A stretch of DNA of 64,000 nucleotides, from assembly GCA_003222395.1 (NCBI GenBank), contig QHWB01000039.1, positions 310,001-374,000 on the forward strand, written 5' to 3'. Of this stretch, positions 15,573-23,372 are shown piece after piece. The DNA comes from Acidobacteriota bacterium (GTDB lineage Bacteria; Acidobacteriota; Vicinamibacteria; Vicinamibacterales; CAVVIG01). The notes below the pieces were generated by a model. That model was not told the origin of the DNA and searched no databases. It was given only the letters and a program-made list of their open reading frames with translations. A program made the translations under genes and the position numbers. The first letter of the stretch is position 1, and each line of letters begins with the position of its first letter.

Positions 15573-16979
15573 CTACCGTCCCACCGCTTCTTTGACGCGC
15601 CCCGCGAGTCTGTTCGCGTCGGCAATGACCGCAGCGCGATCCAGCGTTTTCATCTGCCGGTCTTTCATGAGCACCTTGCCGTCGACGATCGTCGTCCGCA
15701 CGTCGTCTCCGCGCGTCACGTAGACGAGGTGCGACACGGCGTCGTAGAGCGGCGTCTGGCGCGCGCTGTTCATCGACACCGTAATCAGATCCGCGCGCTT
15801 GCCGGGCTCGAGCGAGCCGATGAGACGCTCCATGCCGAGCGCACGCGCGCCGCCGATGGTGGCGAGATCGAGCGCCGTCTGCGCCGGAACCGCCGTCGGA
15901 TCGCCGGTGGCGTGCTTGGCGAGGAACGACGCCTGGCGCATCGCCTCGAACATGTCGAGATCGTTGTTGCTGGCGGCGCCGTCGGTCCCGAGCCCGAGCG
16001 CGACGCCGGCGGCCAGGTACATCGCCACCGGCGCGGTGCCGCTCGACAGCTTCATGTTGCTCTCGGGGTTGTGTGAGACGCCGATGCCGCGTCGTTTCAG
16101 GATCGCGACGTCCTCGTCGTTCACCCAGACGCCGTGCGCCGCGATCGTGTGGGTGTTCTGCCGGTCCGACGGCGGTCCCCAGAAGCCAATCGACTCCAGG
16201 TAGGCGGTCGGCGTCATCTGATATTTTTCACGTGCCGTCTTCAGCTCGTTTTCCGTTTCGGCGAGATGGATGATGACCGGAACGCCGTATCGCCGGGCCA
16301 GCTGCACCGACGCGAGGAGCGTCGCTTTGTCGTTCGTGTACATCGCGTGCGGGGCGACGGCGGGCACGATCAAGGCATCATCCTTATAGAGCTTGATGAA
16401 GCGTTCCGTGCGCGCCAGCCCCTCGATCGGCGTCTTCGCATCGGCGACCGGAAACTGGATGATCGTTTCGCCGAGCACGCCGCGCAGCCCCGCCTCTTTC
16501 GTCACCCTGGCGACTTCCTCCTCGAAGTAGTACATGTCGGCGTAGGTCGTCGTGCCCGACTCGATCATTTCGAGCGCGGCGAGCCGCGTCCCGACGCGGA
16601 CCATCTCAGGCGACACCGTCTTCGCCTCGGCGGGAAAGATGTATTTGTTCAACCACTCCATCAGCGCGAGGTCGTCGGCAAGGCCGCGGTACATCACCAT
16701 CGGCGCGTGCGTGTGCGTGTTGACGAGGCCAGGCAGCACGATCTCGTCGCGGGCGTTGATCGTTTCGCCCGCGCGATACTTCAGCGCGATCGTTGTGGGC
16801 GCGTCGACGTCGACGATCGCGTTGCCGTTGATCGCAACCGCGCCGGGCGACAGCACCTGACGCCGGATGTTCTGCGTCAGGACCGTCTTCCCGACGACTA
16901 CGAGCGAGATCGGCGTGCGGACAGGCTGAACCGCCAGTACACCGACGGCGGCGACGATGGTCACGAGATTCGCGCGCAT
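15573..16979 (-). CDS. exported amidohydrolase of the deaminase/chlorohydrolase (MtaD/SsnA/AtzA-like) family
   Basis: Metal-dependent hydrolase or deaminase of a purine, adenosine derivative or triazine-like compound; exact substrate unknown. Metal ligands are seen in LVNTHTHAPM, the histidine in IIHLAETENE, AAHGVW and the aspartate in GLGTDGAASNNDL. The beta-sandwich ends with GKRADLITV and a C-terminal VDGKVLMKD. Start 16979 gives 468 residues beginning MRANLVTIVAAVGVLAV, which looks like a signal peptide, unusual because most relatives are cytoplasmic. The ORF-track start at 17768 is antisense to upp and rejected. Confidence 0.88.
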   Translation of the reverse strand: MRANLVTIVAAVGVLAVQPVRTPISLVVVGKTVLTQNIRRQVLSPGAVAINGNAIVDVDAPTTIALKYRAGETINARDEIVLPGLVNTHTHAPMVMYRGLADDLALMEWLNKYIFPAEAKTVSPEMVRVGTRLAALEMIESGTTTYADMYYFEEEVARVTKEAGLRGVLGETIIQFPVADAKTPIEGLARTERFIKLYKDDALIVPAVAPHAMYTNDKATLLASVQLARRYGVPVIIHLAETENELKTAREKYQMTPTAYLESIGFWGPPSDRQNTHTIAAHGVWVNDEDVAILKRRGIGVSHNPESNMKLSSGTAPVAMYLAAGVALGLGTDGAASNNDLDMFEAMRQASFLAKHATGDPTAVPAQTALDLATIGGARALGMERLIGSLEPGKRADLITVSMNSARQTPLYDAVSHLVYVTRGDDVRTTIVDGKVLMKDRQMKTLDRAAVIADANRLAGRVKEAVGR

Positions 16980-17087
16980 CGATACCGATTCTATCGCCGA
17001 CGTCCACGCGTCCCCGTTCGTCGTACCCTCGCTCTCACCCGTAGTATCGGGCCTCAGCCGGATTCCGCTACTGGACCTTCGTGTATA

Positions 17088-17720
17088 GTGAACGCCGTGC
17101 CGGTGCGTCTCGTCGACCATCCGCTCGTGCACGATGCTCTCGTCAGCCTGCGCGACAAGCGGACTGCTCCGGAAGATTTTCGCCGCGGCGCGACGCGCAT
17201 CAGCGTGCTGCTCGCGGCTGAAGCGCTGCGCAGCGTGCCGACGCGCGACGTCACCGTCGAGACGCCGCTCGGCCCTGCGTCCGGTCGCCGCGTGCGGCCG
17301 GAGGTCGTCGTCGTTCCGGTGCTTCGCGCCGGACTCGGCATGCTCGACGCCGTCCTCGAGCTCGTGCCCGGCGCGCGCGTCGGGCACATCGGCCTGCAGC
17401 GCGACGAGATGACGGCGGTCGCATCGCAGTACTACTCGAAGCTGCCGCCGAATCTCGACACGAGTTACGTGCTGATCATCGATCCGATGCTCGCGACCGG
17501 CGGGAGCGCCGTCGCCGCGCTCGATCTCCTCCGCCGGGCCGGCGCGACAGCGATCCGCATCGTCTGCATCGTCGCTGCGCCTGAAGGTATCGCGGTCGTC
17601 GAGCAGCAGCATCCGACCGTTGAGATCTACACGCCCGTCGTCGATCGGATGCTCAACGAGCACAAATACATCGTTCCCGGTCTCGGCGACTTCGGCGATC
17701 GTTTGTATGGCACGACGTAG
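17088..17720 (+). CDS. upp: uracil phosphoribosyltransferase
   Basis: Pyrimidine salvage enzyme converting uracil and PRPP to UMP. The whole family pattern is present: VRLVDHPLVHDALVSLRDK, VVVPVLRAGLGMLDA, SQYYSKLP, the PRPP site LIIDPMLATGGSA and the uracil-binding C-terminus PGLGDFGDRLYGT. The product is about 210 residues, normal size. The start is either GTG 17088 or GTG 17097. No ribosome site is visible, and a -10-like TATAGT (17084-17089) sits so close that a leaderless mRNA beginning at 17097 is possible. The much longer ORF-track start (16134) is antisense to the amidohydrolase. Confidence 0.94.
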   Translation: MNAVPVRLVDHPLVHDALVSLRDKRTAPEDFRRGATRISVLLAAEALRSVPTRDVTVETPLGPASGRRVRPEVVVVPVLRAGLGMLDAVLELVPGARVGHIGLQRDEMTAVASQYYSKLPPNLDTSYVLIIDPMLATGGSAVAALDLLRRAGATAIRIVCIVAAPEGIAVVEQQHPTVEIYTPVVDRMLNEHKYIVPGLGDFGDRLYGTT

Positions 17721-17724
17721 TTGG

Positions 17725-17830
17725 CGTGACAGCCTTGAGCCGCTGCGAAGCGCGAATGCGCCGAGCAACAGCGGCGGGGGTGGGCCTGCCGCGAATAGAA
17801 GGATGTGGGGGACCGGCGCGAAATAAGAAT
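17725..17830 (+). repeat. mosaic intergenic repeat, copy 3 (modules B and C)
   Basis: Starts GTGACAGCCTTGAGCCGCTG and continues through the same GC-rich palindromes as at 7.26 kb, then GGGGACCGGCGCGAAATAAGAA. It ends 12 bp before the ATG of the next gene and is in the same orientation relative to it as copy 2. Confidence 0.85.
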
Positions 17831-17842
17831 TGAGGATTGCTC

Positions 17843-18679
17843 ATGTCATCCACCATTCCTGAGCGTCGCGCCCAGCCGCGGACCGCATCCGACCGCTGGC
17901 AATCGGCGCTGACGTCGATTGCGCCGAACCAGATTCTCATCCGCGGCTACGCGCTCGACGAGATGATGGGTCGGCTCGGTTTCGCCGAAGCCGTCTATCT
18001 CCTCCTGATGGGCGAGCTGCCCACGCCGGCGATCGGCCGCATGCTGAACGCGGTGCTGGTGTCGTCGATCGATCACGGCGTCACGCCGCCGTCAACGATG
18101 GCGGCGCGGAGCGTGGCGACGACGGGCGCGCCGCTCAAGGATTGCGTGGCGGCCGGTATCCTCGGATTCGGTCCGCACCATGGCGGCGACATCGAGTCGT
18201 GCATGCGATTTCTCGACCGCGGCCTGTCGCTCGTCCGCAGCGGACGCACGCTGCAGCAGGCGGCCGAGGCCATCGTCGAAGAGTGCATGGAGCAGAACGA
18301 GATTCCGCCAGGCTTCGGTCACCGGTTCCATACGCGCGATCCGCGCGCCAGTCGCCTGTTCCAGATGGCGCTCGAGCTCGAGCTCGAAGGCGAGCACGTC
18401 CGCCTGATTCGCGCGGCCGAACGCGCCGTCGAATCGCGGCAGGAGCGCTTCGGCCGACCGCTGCCGGTCAACGTCGACGGCGCGATTGCCGCAATCTCGG
18501 CCGACCTCGGCTTCGCGTACGAATTGGGCAACGCGATCTTCCTCATCTCGCGGCTGCCGGGTCTCATCGCGCACGCGCATGAAGAGCGCACGCGTCAGAA
18601 GCCGATGCGGCAGATCGATCAGAAGGATTACGACTACGACGGATCGCGCGAGCGCCGGCTGCCGGAGGGACGAAAATAG
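17843..18679 (+). CDS. citryl-CoA lyase-like protein (citrate synthase superfamily)
   Basis: Compact protein of 278 residues, shorter than citrate synthase (about 430), matching stand-alone citryl-CoA lyase or citrate-lyase-like enzymes that split or form C-C bonds at an acyl-CoA. The conserved histidine region GFGPHHGGDIESCM and the family signature GFGHRFHTRDPRASRL are both clear, with GLIAHAHEE near the end as in citrate synthases. ATG 17843 is preceded by GAGG at good distance. Which reaction it performs in this organism is unknown. Confidence 0.85.
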   Translation: MSSTIPERRAQPRTASDRWQSALTSIAPNQILIRGYALDEMMGRLGFAEAVYLLLMGELPTPAIGRMLNAVLVSSIDHGVTPPSTMAARSVATTGAPLKDCVAAGILGFGPHHGGDIESCMRFLDRGLSLVRSGRTLQQAAEAIVEECMEQNEIPPGFGHRFHTRDPRASRLFQMALELELEGEHVRLIRAAERAVESRQERFGRPLPVNVDGAIAAISADLGFAYELGNAIFLISRLPGLIAHAHEERTRQKPMRQIDQKDYDYDGSRERRLPEGRK

Positions 18680-18759
18680 TTGCCATTAATCCATTAGGCC
18701 AGCCGGTAGGCGACGCCGTTCCCGGCTGGACCGCGCGCCCGCGCCCGCCCCGCACGCCG

Positions 18760-19392
18760 ATGTCGGGCCGCTACTGCCGTGTCGAGCCGATCGACGTCGA
18801 GCGCCATGCCGATCAGCTCTTCGAAGCGAACAGCGAGGATCGCGACGGCCGCCACTGGACGTACCTGACGTCGGGGCCGTTCAAGGACCTGCCCTCGTAC
18901 CGCGACTGGCTCGCGAAGATGGCGGCAAAGGACGATCCGCTGTTCCATGCGATCGTCGATGCGGAAACCGGGAGCGCGTCCGGCGTCGCCGCGTTCATGC
19001 GGATCGATCCGGCGAACGGAACCATCGAGGTCGGCCACATCAACTATTCGCCGCAGCTGCAGGCGACGACCGCGGCAACCGAAGCGATGTACTTGATGAT
19101 GCGGCGCGCCTTCGACGAGCTCGGCTACCGGCGGTACGAATGGAAATGCGACAGCCTGAACGAGTCGTCGTGCCGCGCCGCCGAGCGGCTCGGCTTCACG
19201 TTCGAGGGCGTCTTCAGGCAGGCCGTCGTGAACAAGGGGCGCAATCGCGATACCGCGTGGTTCTCGATCGTCGACGGCGAGTGGCCCGCGATCCGGACGG
19301 CGCTCGAGTCGTGGCTCGCCGCGTCGAACTTCGACGAGTCCGGCGAACAGCGCCGGCGTCTCGGAGACTTTCTTCATACGCGCGGCGGCTGA
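18760..19392 (+). CDS. GNAT-family N-acetyltransferase (RimJ/RimL type)
   Basis: Transfers an acetyl group from acetyl-CoA to an unknown amine, possibly a protein N-terminus or small molecule. The fold is recognisable from GRYCRVEPIDVERHADQLF, GHINYSPQLQATTAATEA, the acetyl-CoA region RRYEWKCDSLNESSCRAAE and RLGFTFEGVFRQ. The open frame continues upstream of ATG 18760 with INPLGQPVGDAVPGWT and PRPPRTP, which looks like the normal N-terminus of this protein group. However, no ATG, GTG or TTG is available there (see finding). The coordinate given is therefore a minimum. Confidence 0.88.
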   Translation: MSGRYCRVEPIDVERHADQLFEANSEDRDGRHWTYLTSGPFKDLPSYRDWLAKMAAKDDPLFHAIVDAETGSASGVAAFMRIDPANGTIEVGHINYSPQLQATTAATEAMYLMMRRAFDELGYRRYEWKCDSLNESSCRAAERLGFTFEGVFRQAVVNKGRNRDTAWFSIVDGEWPAIRTALESWLAASNFDESGEQRRRLGDFLHTRGG

Positions 19393-19452
19393 CGATGCCG
19401 TGGCCCTCTTCCGCCTCGCGGAGCGTCGGTGAAAATCGTTTGCGGAGGATTC

Positions 19453-19782
19453 ATGGCAAAGACCGACAGCAAGATCGAGGATTTTGCCGAAGAGCTCGGG
19501 CGCCTGCTCGGCACGGCGGAAGCGAAGGCGCGCGGATGGCTGGGTCAGCGGCAGCAGATCGCGAAAACCCTCGAAGAGATCCGTGATACGGCCACGAAAC
19601 TGCTCGACGATCTCGGTCATCGCGCGCGGGCCGGCGTCGGCCGCGGCCGCCGCGCCGCGATGTCGACCGGCAGCGCCAGGCGGCCGAAGCGCCGGCGGAC
19701 GATGTCGGCCGAGGCGCGAGAGAAAATCCGTCAGGCGCAGCTGAAGCGGTGGGCGAAGCAGAAGGCGTCCGAGCGGAAGTAG
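19453..19782 (+). CDS. small hypothetical protein, helical N-terminus and basic tail
   Basis: Product of 109 residues. Residues 1-55 look helical/coiled-coil (EDFAEELGRLLGTAEAKARGW). The C-terminus is rich in Arg/Lys, with TMSAEAREKIRQAQLKRWAK. The latter pattern is found at the ends of several small bacterial DNA-associated proteins, so nucleic-acid binding is conceivable. The ATG at 19453 has GGAGG upstream. No function assigned. Confidence 0.7.
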   Translation: MAKTDSKIEDFAEELGRLLGTAEAKARGWLGQRQQIAKTLEEIRDTATKLLDDLGHRARAGVGRGRRAAMSTGSARRPKRRRTMSAEAREKIRQAQLKRWAKQKASERK

Positions 19783-19783
19783 C

Positions 19784-20362
19784 TTACGCGACGGCTTTCG
19801 CGCTGCCGTCTCCCGAAACGACGTGCGTGTGCTGGCTGCAGATCTCCTCGAAGTTCGCGTCCTTGTAGAAGGAGCCGATCGCGTAGCCGCAGAGCAGCGA
19901 AAAGGCGTGCGTGTTCGCCAACTGGTTCCAGAGCACTTCGAGGCGGATCGCCAGCTTGTGCTTCCCGCTCTTCCAGAGGATGTCGACCATCTGGCCGTAG
20001 ATGCGGACCGTGCAGTCGGTCCGTCCGCGGCACGCTTTCCGAATCACGTTGCACATCTCGTTCTCGAACGCCTTCGCATGGAGCTTCTCGTCGTCCGACA
20101 TGAACGTCGCCAGCGTCTCGTCGGCATCGAGCAGGACGAGGTCGCCCGAACCCTGCAGCGACACGACGTCGAACGATCGAACGACCAGTTCCCGCACGAT
20201 GGCGGCCCGCTGGCTCGGCGCGGCGATGACGATGCCCGGCTTGCCGTCGGTCAGCCCCTCGCCGAGGAACTCGGCGACGATCTGGGCGAGAGATTTCTCG
20301 TTGTCGTAGAAACGAACGGCGTGATACGGAACGGCCGGAACTGAACGAGCTCTGTTTTTCAT
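19784..20362 (-). CDS. MEDS-domain sensor protein
   Basis: The MEDS (DcmR-type sensory) domain is a stand-alone input module related to KaiC-like folds, often found with histidine kinases. Typical pieces are HAVRFYDNEKSLAQIVAEFL, EGLTDGKPGIVIAAPSQR, LLDADETLATFM, CTVRIYGQMVDILW and FSLLCGYAIGSFYKD. At 192 residues it is a single-domain protein, so it must act through a partner; the kinase/regulator pair on the same strand next to it is a good candidate. ATG 20362 has GGAG six bases upstream. Confidence 0.88.
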   Translation of the reverse strand: MKNRARSVPAVPYHAVRFYDNEKSLAQIVAEFLGEGLTDGKPGIVIAAPSQRAAIVRELVVRSFDVVSLQGSGDLVLLDADETLATFMSDDEKLHAKAFENEMCNVIRKACRGRTDCTVRIYGQMVDILWKSGKHKLAIRLEVLWNQLANTHAFSLLCGYAIGSFYKDANFEEICSQHTHVVSGDGSAKAVA

Positions 20363-20459
20363 TCACGTCTCCAACAATCAGCGCTGCATCCGACTCCCAG
20401 CGTAGGGAGTGGCGTCGGTCGTCGCAATTGGGAGAAGCGATACGGGGTACGGGTTTGCC

Positions 20460-21116
20460 CTATGTGTCGTAGAGCCAGCCCTGCAGCACTGCGTATCGAA
20501 CGATGTCGACGCGACCTGTCATTCCGAGCTTCCGCATCGCGTTCGTCTTGTGGACTTCGACCGTTTTGACGCTGATCTTCAGCAGCGCGGCGATCTCCTT
20601 GTTGCTGTGCCCCACGGCTACCAGCCGCAGCACCTCGGACTCCCGTTCGCTGATCGAGCTGCGAGGCTGGAGGGAGACGTCAGGGTTTCTTGCGAGCAGT
20701 CCGTCGGCAACCCGCGAGGTCATCGCGGGGTCGACGTACACGCCTCCGGCCGCGACGGCGCGTATCGCTCGCATGAATTCGAGCGAGGCACTCTGCTTCA
20801 ACACATATCCGGACGCACCGGCACGCAGCAGCTCCTCGAGATAGGTCTCGTCGTCATGCCGCGTGAGGGCGACGATCGACACGTCGGGCTGCATGCGCTT
20901 GAGCGCTCGCGTTGCAACCAGGCCGTTCATGCCCGGCATCGAGATGTCGATCACGACGATATCGGGCTTCAGGGCCTCCGCTTGCCGGAGGACGCCATCG
21001 CCGTCAGCCGCCTCGCCGACGACCTCCATGTCGGCCTGACGGTCGATCAACAGCTTCAGGCCGTGACGGACCGTTGCGTGGTCGTCTGCGAGCAGGATGC
21101 GGAGCGGCACGGCCAT
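20460..21116 (-). CDS. NarL/FixJ-family response regulator
   Basis: Transcription factor phosphorylated by the kinase encoded immediately upstream (one base apart). The receiver domain has LLADDHATVRHGL, the phospho-acceptor region VVIDISMPGMNGL and the conserved lysine in GYVLKQSA. The LuxR-type helix-turn-helix is SERESEVLRLVAVGHSNKEI with VKTVEVHKTNAMRKLG. Normal length at 218 residues. Confidence 0.93.
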   Translation of the reverse strand: MAVPLRILLADDHATVRHGLKLLIDRQADMEVVGEAADGDGVLRQAEALKPDIVVIDISMPGMNGLVATRALKRMQPDVSIVALTRHDDETYLEELLRAGASGYVLKQSASLEFMRAIRAVAAGGVYVDPAMTSRVADGLLARNPDVSLQPRSSISERESEVLRLVAVGHSNKEIAALLKISVKTVEVHKTNAMRKLGMTGRVDIVRYAVLQGWLYDT

Positions 21117-21117
21117 C

Positions 21118-22707
21118 TCAGGGAATCCTGGTCGCTGCGGCGTGGGCGGGAACGCGCACGATCACCGTCGTGCCCCGGCCCGGCGTCGATTCGATCTGGA
21201 GATCCGCACCGACCAGTGCCGCGCGCTCGCGCATGCCGAGCAGCCCGACGCCGCCGCCGATGCTCCCCACGCTCGACAGGTCGAATCCGATGCCGTTGTC
21301 CTCGACGATCAGCGATAGATATTCGGGGCTGCGTTCGAGCACGACATCGGCGCACTCCGCCCGCGCGTGCTTGACGATGTTGTTCAGCGCTTCCTGCGCG
21401 AGGCGGTACAACATCGTTTCGACCTCGGAGGTGAAGCGCTCGCCGGTCGATGGGGTGGCGTGCAGGCGCACCGGGATGCCGGAGTGTTTCGACCACTTAC
21501 GGACGTAGTCCGTCAACACCGCCCGCAGCCCGCGTTCCTCGAAATCGACCGGCCTCAGTTCCCCGACACGAAACGCGACGTCCTGATCGAGCTGTCGCGC
21601 GAGCTCCTGCAGCGTTTCAATCTGAACCCGGACGTCGGTCTGGTCCGCGGACTGCGCGTTCAGCATCTCCAGCGTGAGCCGCAGGGCGGTCAACTGCTGC
21701 CCCAGCTGATCGTGCAGGTCGCGCGCGATCCGGCGGCGCTCTTCCTCCTGCGCGAGAACGAGCCGGGTCAACAACTGCGTACGCTCCGCTTCGACGCGCA
21801 GCCGCTCGGCGATCTCCTGGCGCAGCGACGCGTTCATGCGCGACAGCTCGGCCGTGCGCTCGCGAACACGTTCCTCCAGTTCCTCGTGCGCGCGCCTCAG
21901 CGTCTCCTCGGCGCGCTTGCGTTCGGTGATGTCTCGCGCGACCTTCGACGCACCGATGATGTGTCCGCGCGAATCCTTGATCGGCGATACCGTCAGCGAG
22001 ACCGCCACGTGGTGGCCGTTCTTCGCTTGCCGGATCGTGTCGAAATGCTCAATCCGCTCGCCCCGGCCGAGACGCGCGAGCACCTCGATCTCTTCCGCCC
22101 GCCGGTCCGCCGGAATGATCAGGAAGATGTGCCGGCCCACCGCTTCGGCCGCCGTGTACCCGAACAGCCGCTCGGCGCCCCGATTCCATGAGGTGATGAC
22201 GCCGTCAAGCGTCTTGCTCACGATCGCGTCATCAGAGAAGTCGACAATCGCGGCGAGCCGCGCCCGCAGCGCCTCGCTCTGCTGCCGTTCGGTGATGTCG
22301 CGCGCCACTTTCGATGCGCCGATGATGCGGCCCGCGGCGTTTCTGACCGGTGATACGGTCAGCGAAATGGGAATGCGGCGGCCGTCCTTGGTCTGCCGCA
22401 CGGTCTCGAAGTGGTCGATTCGCTCGCCGCGGCGAAGCCGCGCGAGCACCTCATCCTCTTCCGCTCGATGGTCGTCCGGGATGATCAGGTAGATGTGCTG
22501 GCCGACGGCTTCGGCAGCCGCGTATCCGAAGAGCGCCTCGGCGCCTCGATTCCACGAAGTGATCACGCCGTCCAGCGTCTTGCTGACGATGGCGTCGTCC
22601 GAGCAGTCGACGATTGCCGCCAGCAGCGCTCGGAGCGCATCGTCCTGCGGGACCGCGATTGTGGCGGGAGCGTCATTGGTCTCCATGGCGCGCGTGCAAT
22701 CGATCAT
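21118..22707 (-). CDS. PAS-domain sensor histidine kinase (HisKA_3 type)
   Basis: Soluble kinase partner of the NarL-type regulator. Two PAS domains (about residues 25-140 and 150-265) are nearly copies of each other, both containing DDAIVSKTLDGVITSWNRGA and the exit motif GASKVARDITER. A coiled coil leads into the HisKA_3 domain with the phospho-histidine in RRIARDLHDQLGQQLTAL. The HATPase region follows, with EALNNIVKHARA, VEDNGIGFDL and GLLGMRERAALVGA. No membrane segment. Start 22707 (ATG) is chosen over TTG 22755; ATG 22686 is also possible. Confidence 0.92.
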   Translation of the reverse strand: MIDCTRAMETNDAPATIAVPQDDALRALLAAIVDCSDDAIVSKTLDGVITSWNRGAEALFGYAAAEAVGQHIYLIIPDDHRAEEDEVLARLRRGERIDHFETVRQTKDGRRIPISLTVSPVRNAAGRIIGASKVARDITERQQSEALRARLAAIVDFSDDAIVSKTLDGVITSWNRGAERLFGYTAAEAVGRHIFLIIPADRRAEEIEVLARLGRGERIEHFDTIRQAKNGHHVAVSLTVSPIKDSRGHIIGASKVARDITERKRAEETLRRAHEELEERVRERTAELSRMNASLRQEIAERLRVEAERTQLLTRLVLAQEEERRRIARDLHDQLGQQLTALRLTLEMLNAQSADQTDVRVQIETLQELARQLDQDVAFRVGELRPVDFEERGLRAVLTDYVRKWSKHSGIPVRLHATPSTGERFTSEVETMLYRLAQEALNNIVKHARAECADVVLERSPEYLSLIVEDNGIGFDLSSVGSIGGGVGLLGMRERAALVGADLQIESTPGRGTTVIVRVPAHAAATRIP

Positions 22708-22720
22708 ACTTAGTTCTTCA

Positions 22721-22962
22721 AAACGGCGACCGGCTCTCGTCGTTTCCGCCTTCAACGATCAGATGCAAGATCTCGTCGTGGTTGCGATCACGTCGCATCT
22801 GACGGACGAGGACGCAGTCATCATCGAGCCGACCGATTGCGTCGACGGAGTGTTCCCAAGACGTTGGTCGTCAAGCTGGCATTCCTACTGGTCGACGAAA
22901 CGGGAGCGATCTGGCCGAGCTGCGGAAAAATTTCCGGCAGGGCCACAAAAGCGCCTCACGCT
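22721..22962 (+). pseudogene. remnant of a MazF/PemK-family toxin gene
   Basis: The frame from 22721 reads KRRPALVVSAFNDQ, LVVVAITSHLTDEDA and VIIEPTD. This is the strand pattern of MazF/PemK endoribonuclease toxins (RRPALVVS, then VAIT), without the usual N-terminal 15-20 residues. Near 22850 the matching sequence moves to another frame and continues PKTLVVKLAFLLVDETGAIW, the expected S-VVK-hydrophobic-DE segment of such toxins. So the gene is truncated at its 5' end and has a single-base frameshift. No antitoxin gene is seen. Confidence 0.6.
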
Positions 22963-23024
22963 GATAAAATCGTCCGTCAGCGTGAGGTCGGAACGACCGT
23001 ACCCCCGCCACCAATCAATCGCTT

Positions 23025-23098
23025 GGGCGCTTAGCTCAGTTGGTTAGAGCGCGTGCTTCACACGCACGAGGTCTCAGGTTCGAGTCCTGAAGCGCCCA
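23025..23098 (+). tRNA. tRNA-Val (anticodon CAC)
   Basis: A 74-nt cloverleaf folds by hand: acceptor GGGCGCT/AGCGCCC, D arm GCTC/GAGC with a 9-nt loop, anticodon stem CGTGC/GCACG with loop TTCACAC, and T arm TCAGG/CCTGA around TTCGAGT. Anticodon CAC reads GTG. CCA is not encoded. The 71-bp repeat region begins directly downstream. Confidence 0.97.
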
Positions 23099-23113
23099 TT
23101 ACTCTATTGCGTT

Positions 23114-23372
23114 GGGGCCCCACCCCCAACGCCAGACACGCTCGCGGCGTAAACCGCTCGCGTGTATCCAGAACAGAGCGTCGCAGCGGACCATTCCCAA
23201 TGCCAGACACGCTCGCGGCGTGAACCGCTCGCGTGTATCCAGAACAGAACGTCGCAGCGGACCATTCCCAATGCCAGACACGCTCGCGGCGTAAACCGCT
23301 CGCGTGTATCCAGAACAGAACGTCGCAGCGGACCATTCCCAACGCCAGACACGCTCGCGGCGTAAACCGCTC
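23114..23372 (-). repeat. 71-bp tandem repeat (3 full copies plus partial fourth) derived from mosaic module A
   Basis: Copies start at 23131, 23202, 23273 and 23344 (exact 71-bp period) with GCCAGACACGCTCGCGGCGT as landmark. The fourth copy breaks off at 23372. Copies differ by only a few bases. The unit contains module A of the mosaic repeat in reverse orientation, and the first copy is preceded by inverted module C (GGGGCCCCACCCCCAACGC). No unique spacers exist between units, so it is not a CRISPR array. Confidence 0.93.

Noticed and set aside
13716-16076. 786-residue plus-strand ORF
   Set aside because: Out of frame with the amidase and antisense to the amidohydrolase; no recognisable domain.
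16134-17087. long N-terminal extension of upp in the ORF track
   Set aside because: It is antisense to the amidohydrolase; the conserved uracil phosphoribosyltransferase begins at about 17088-17097.
23131-23372. CRISPR array
   Set aside because: Units are contiguous 71-bp copies without unique spacers, and no cas gene is in the window.
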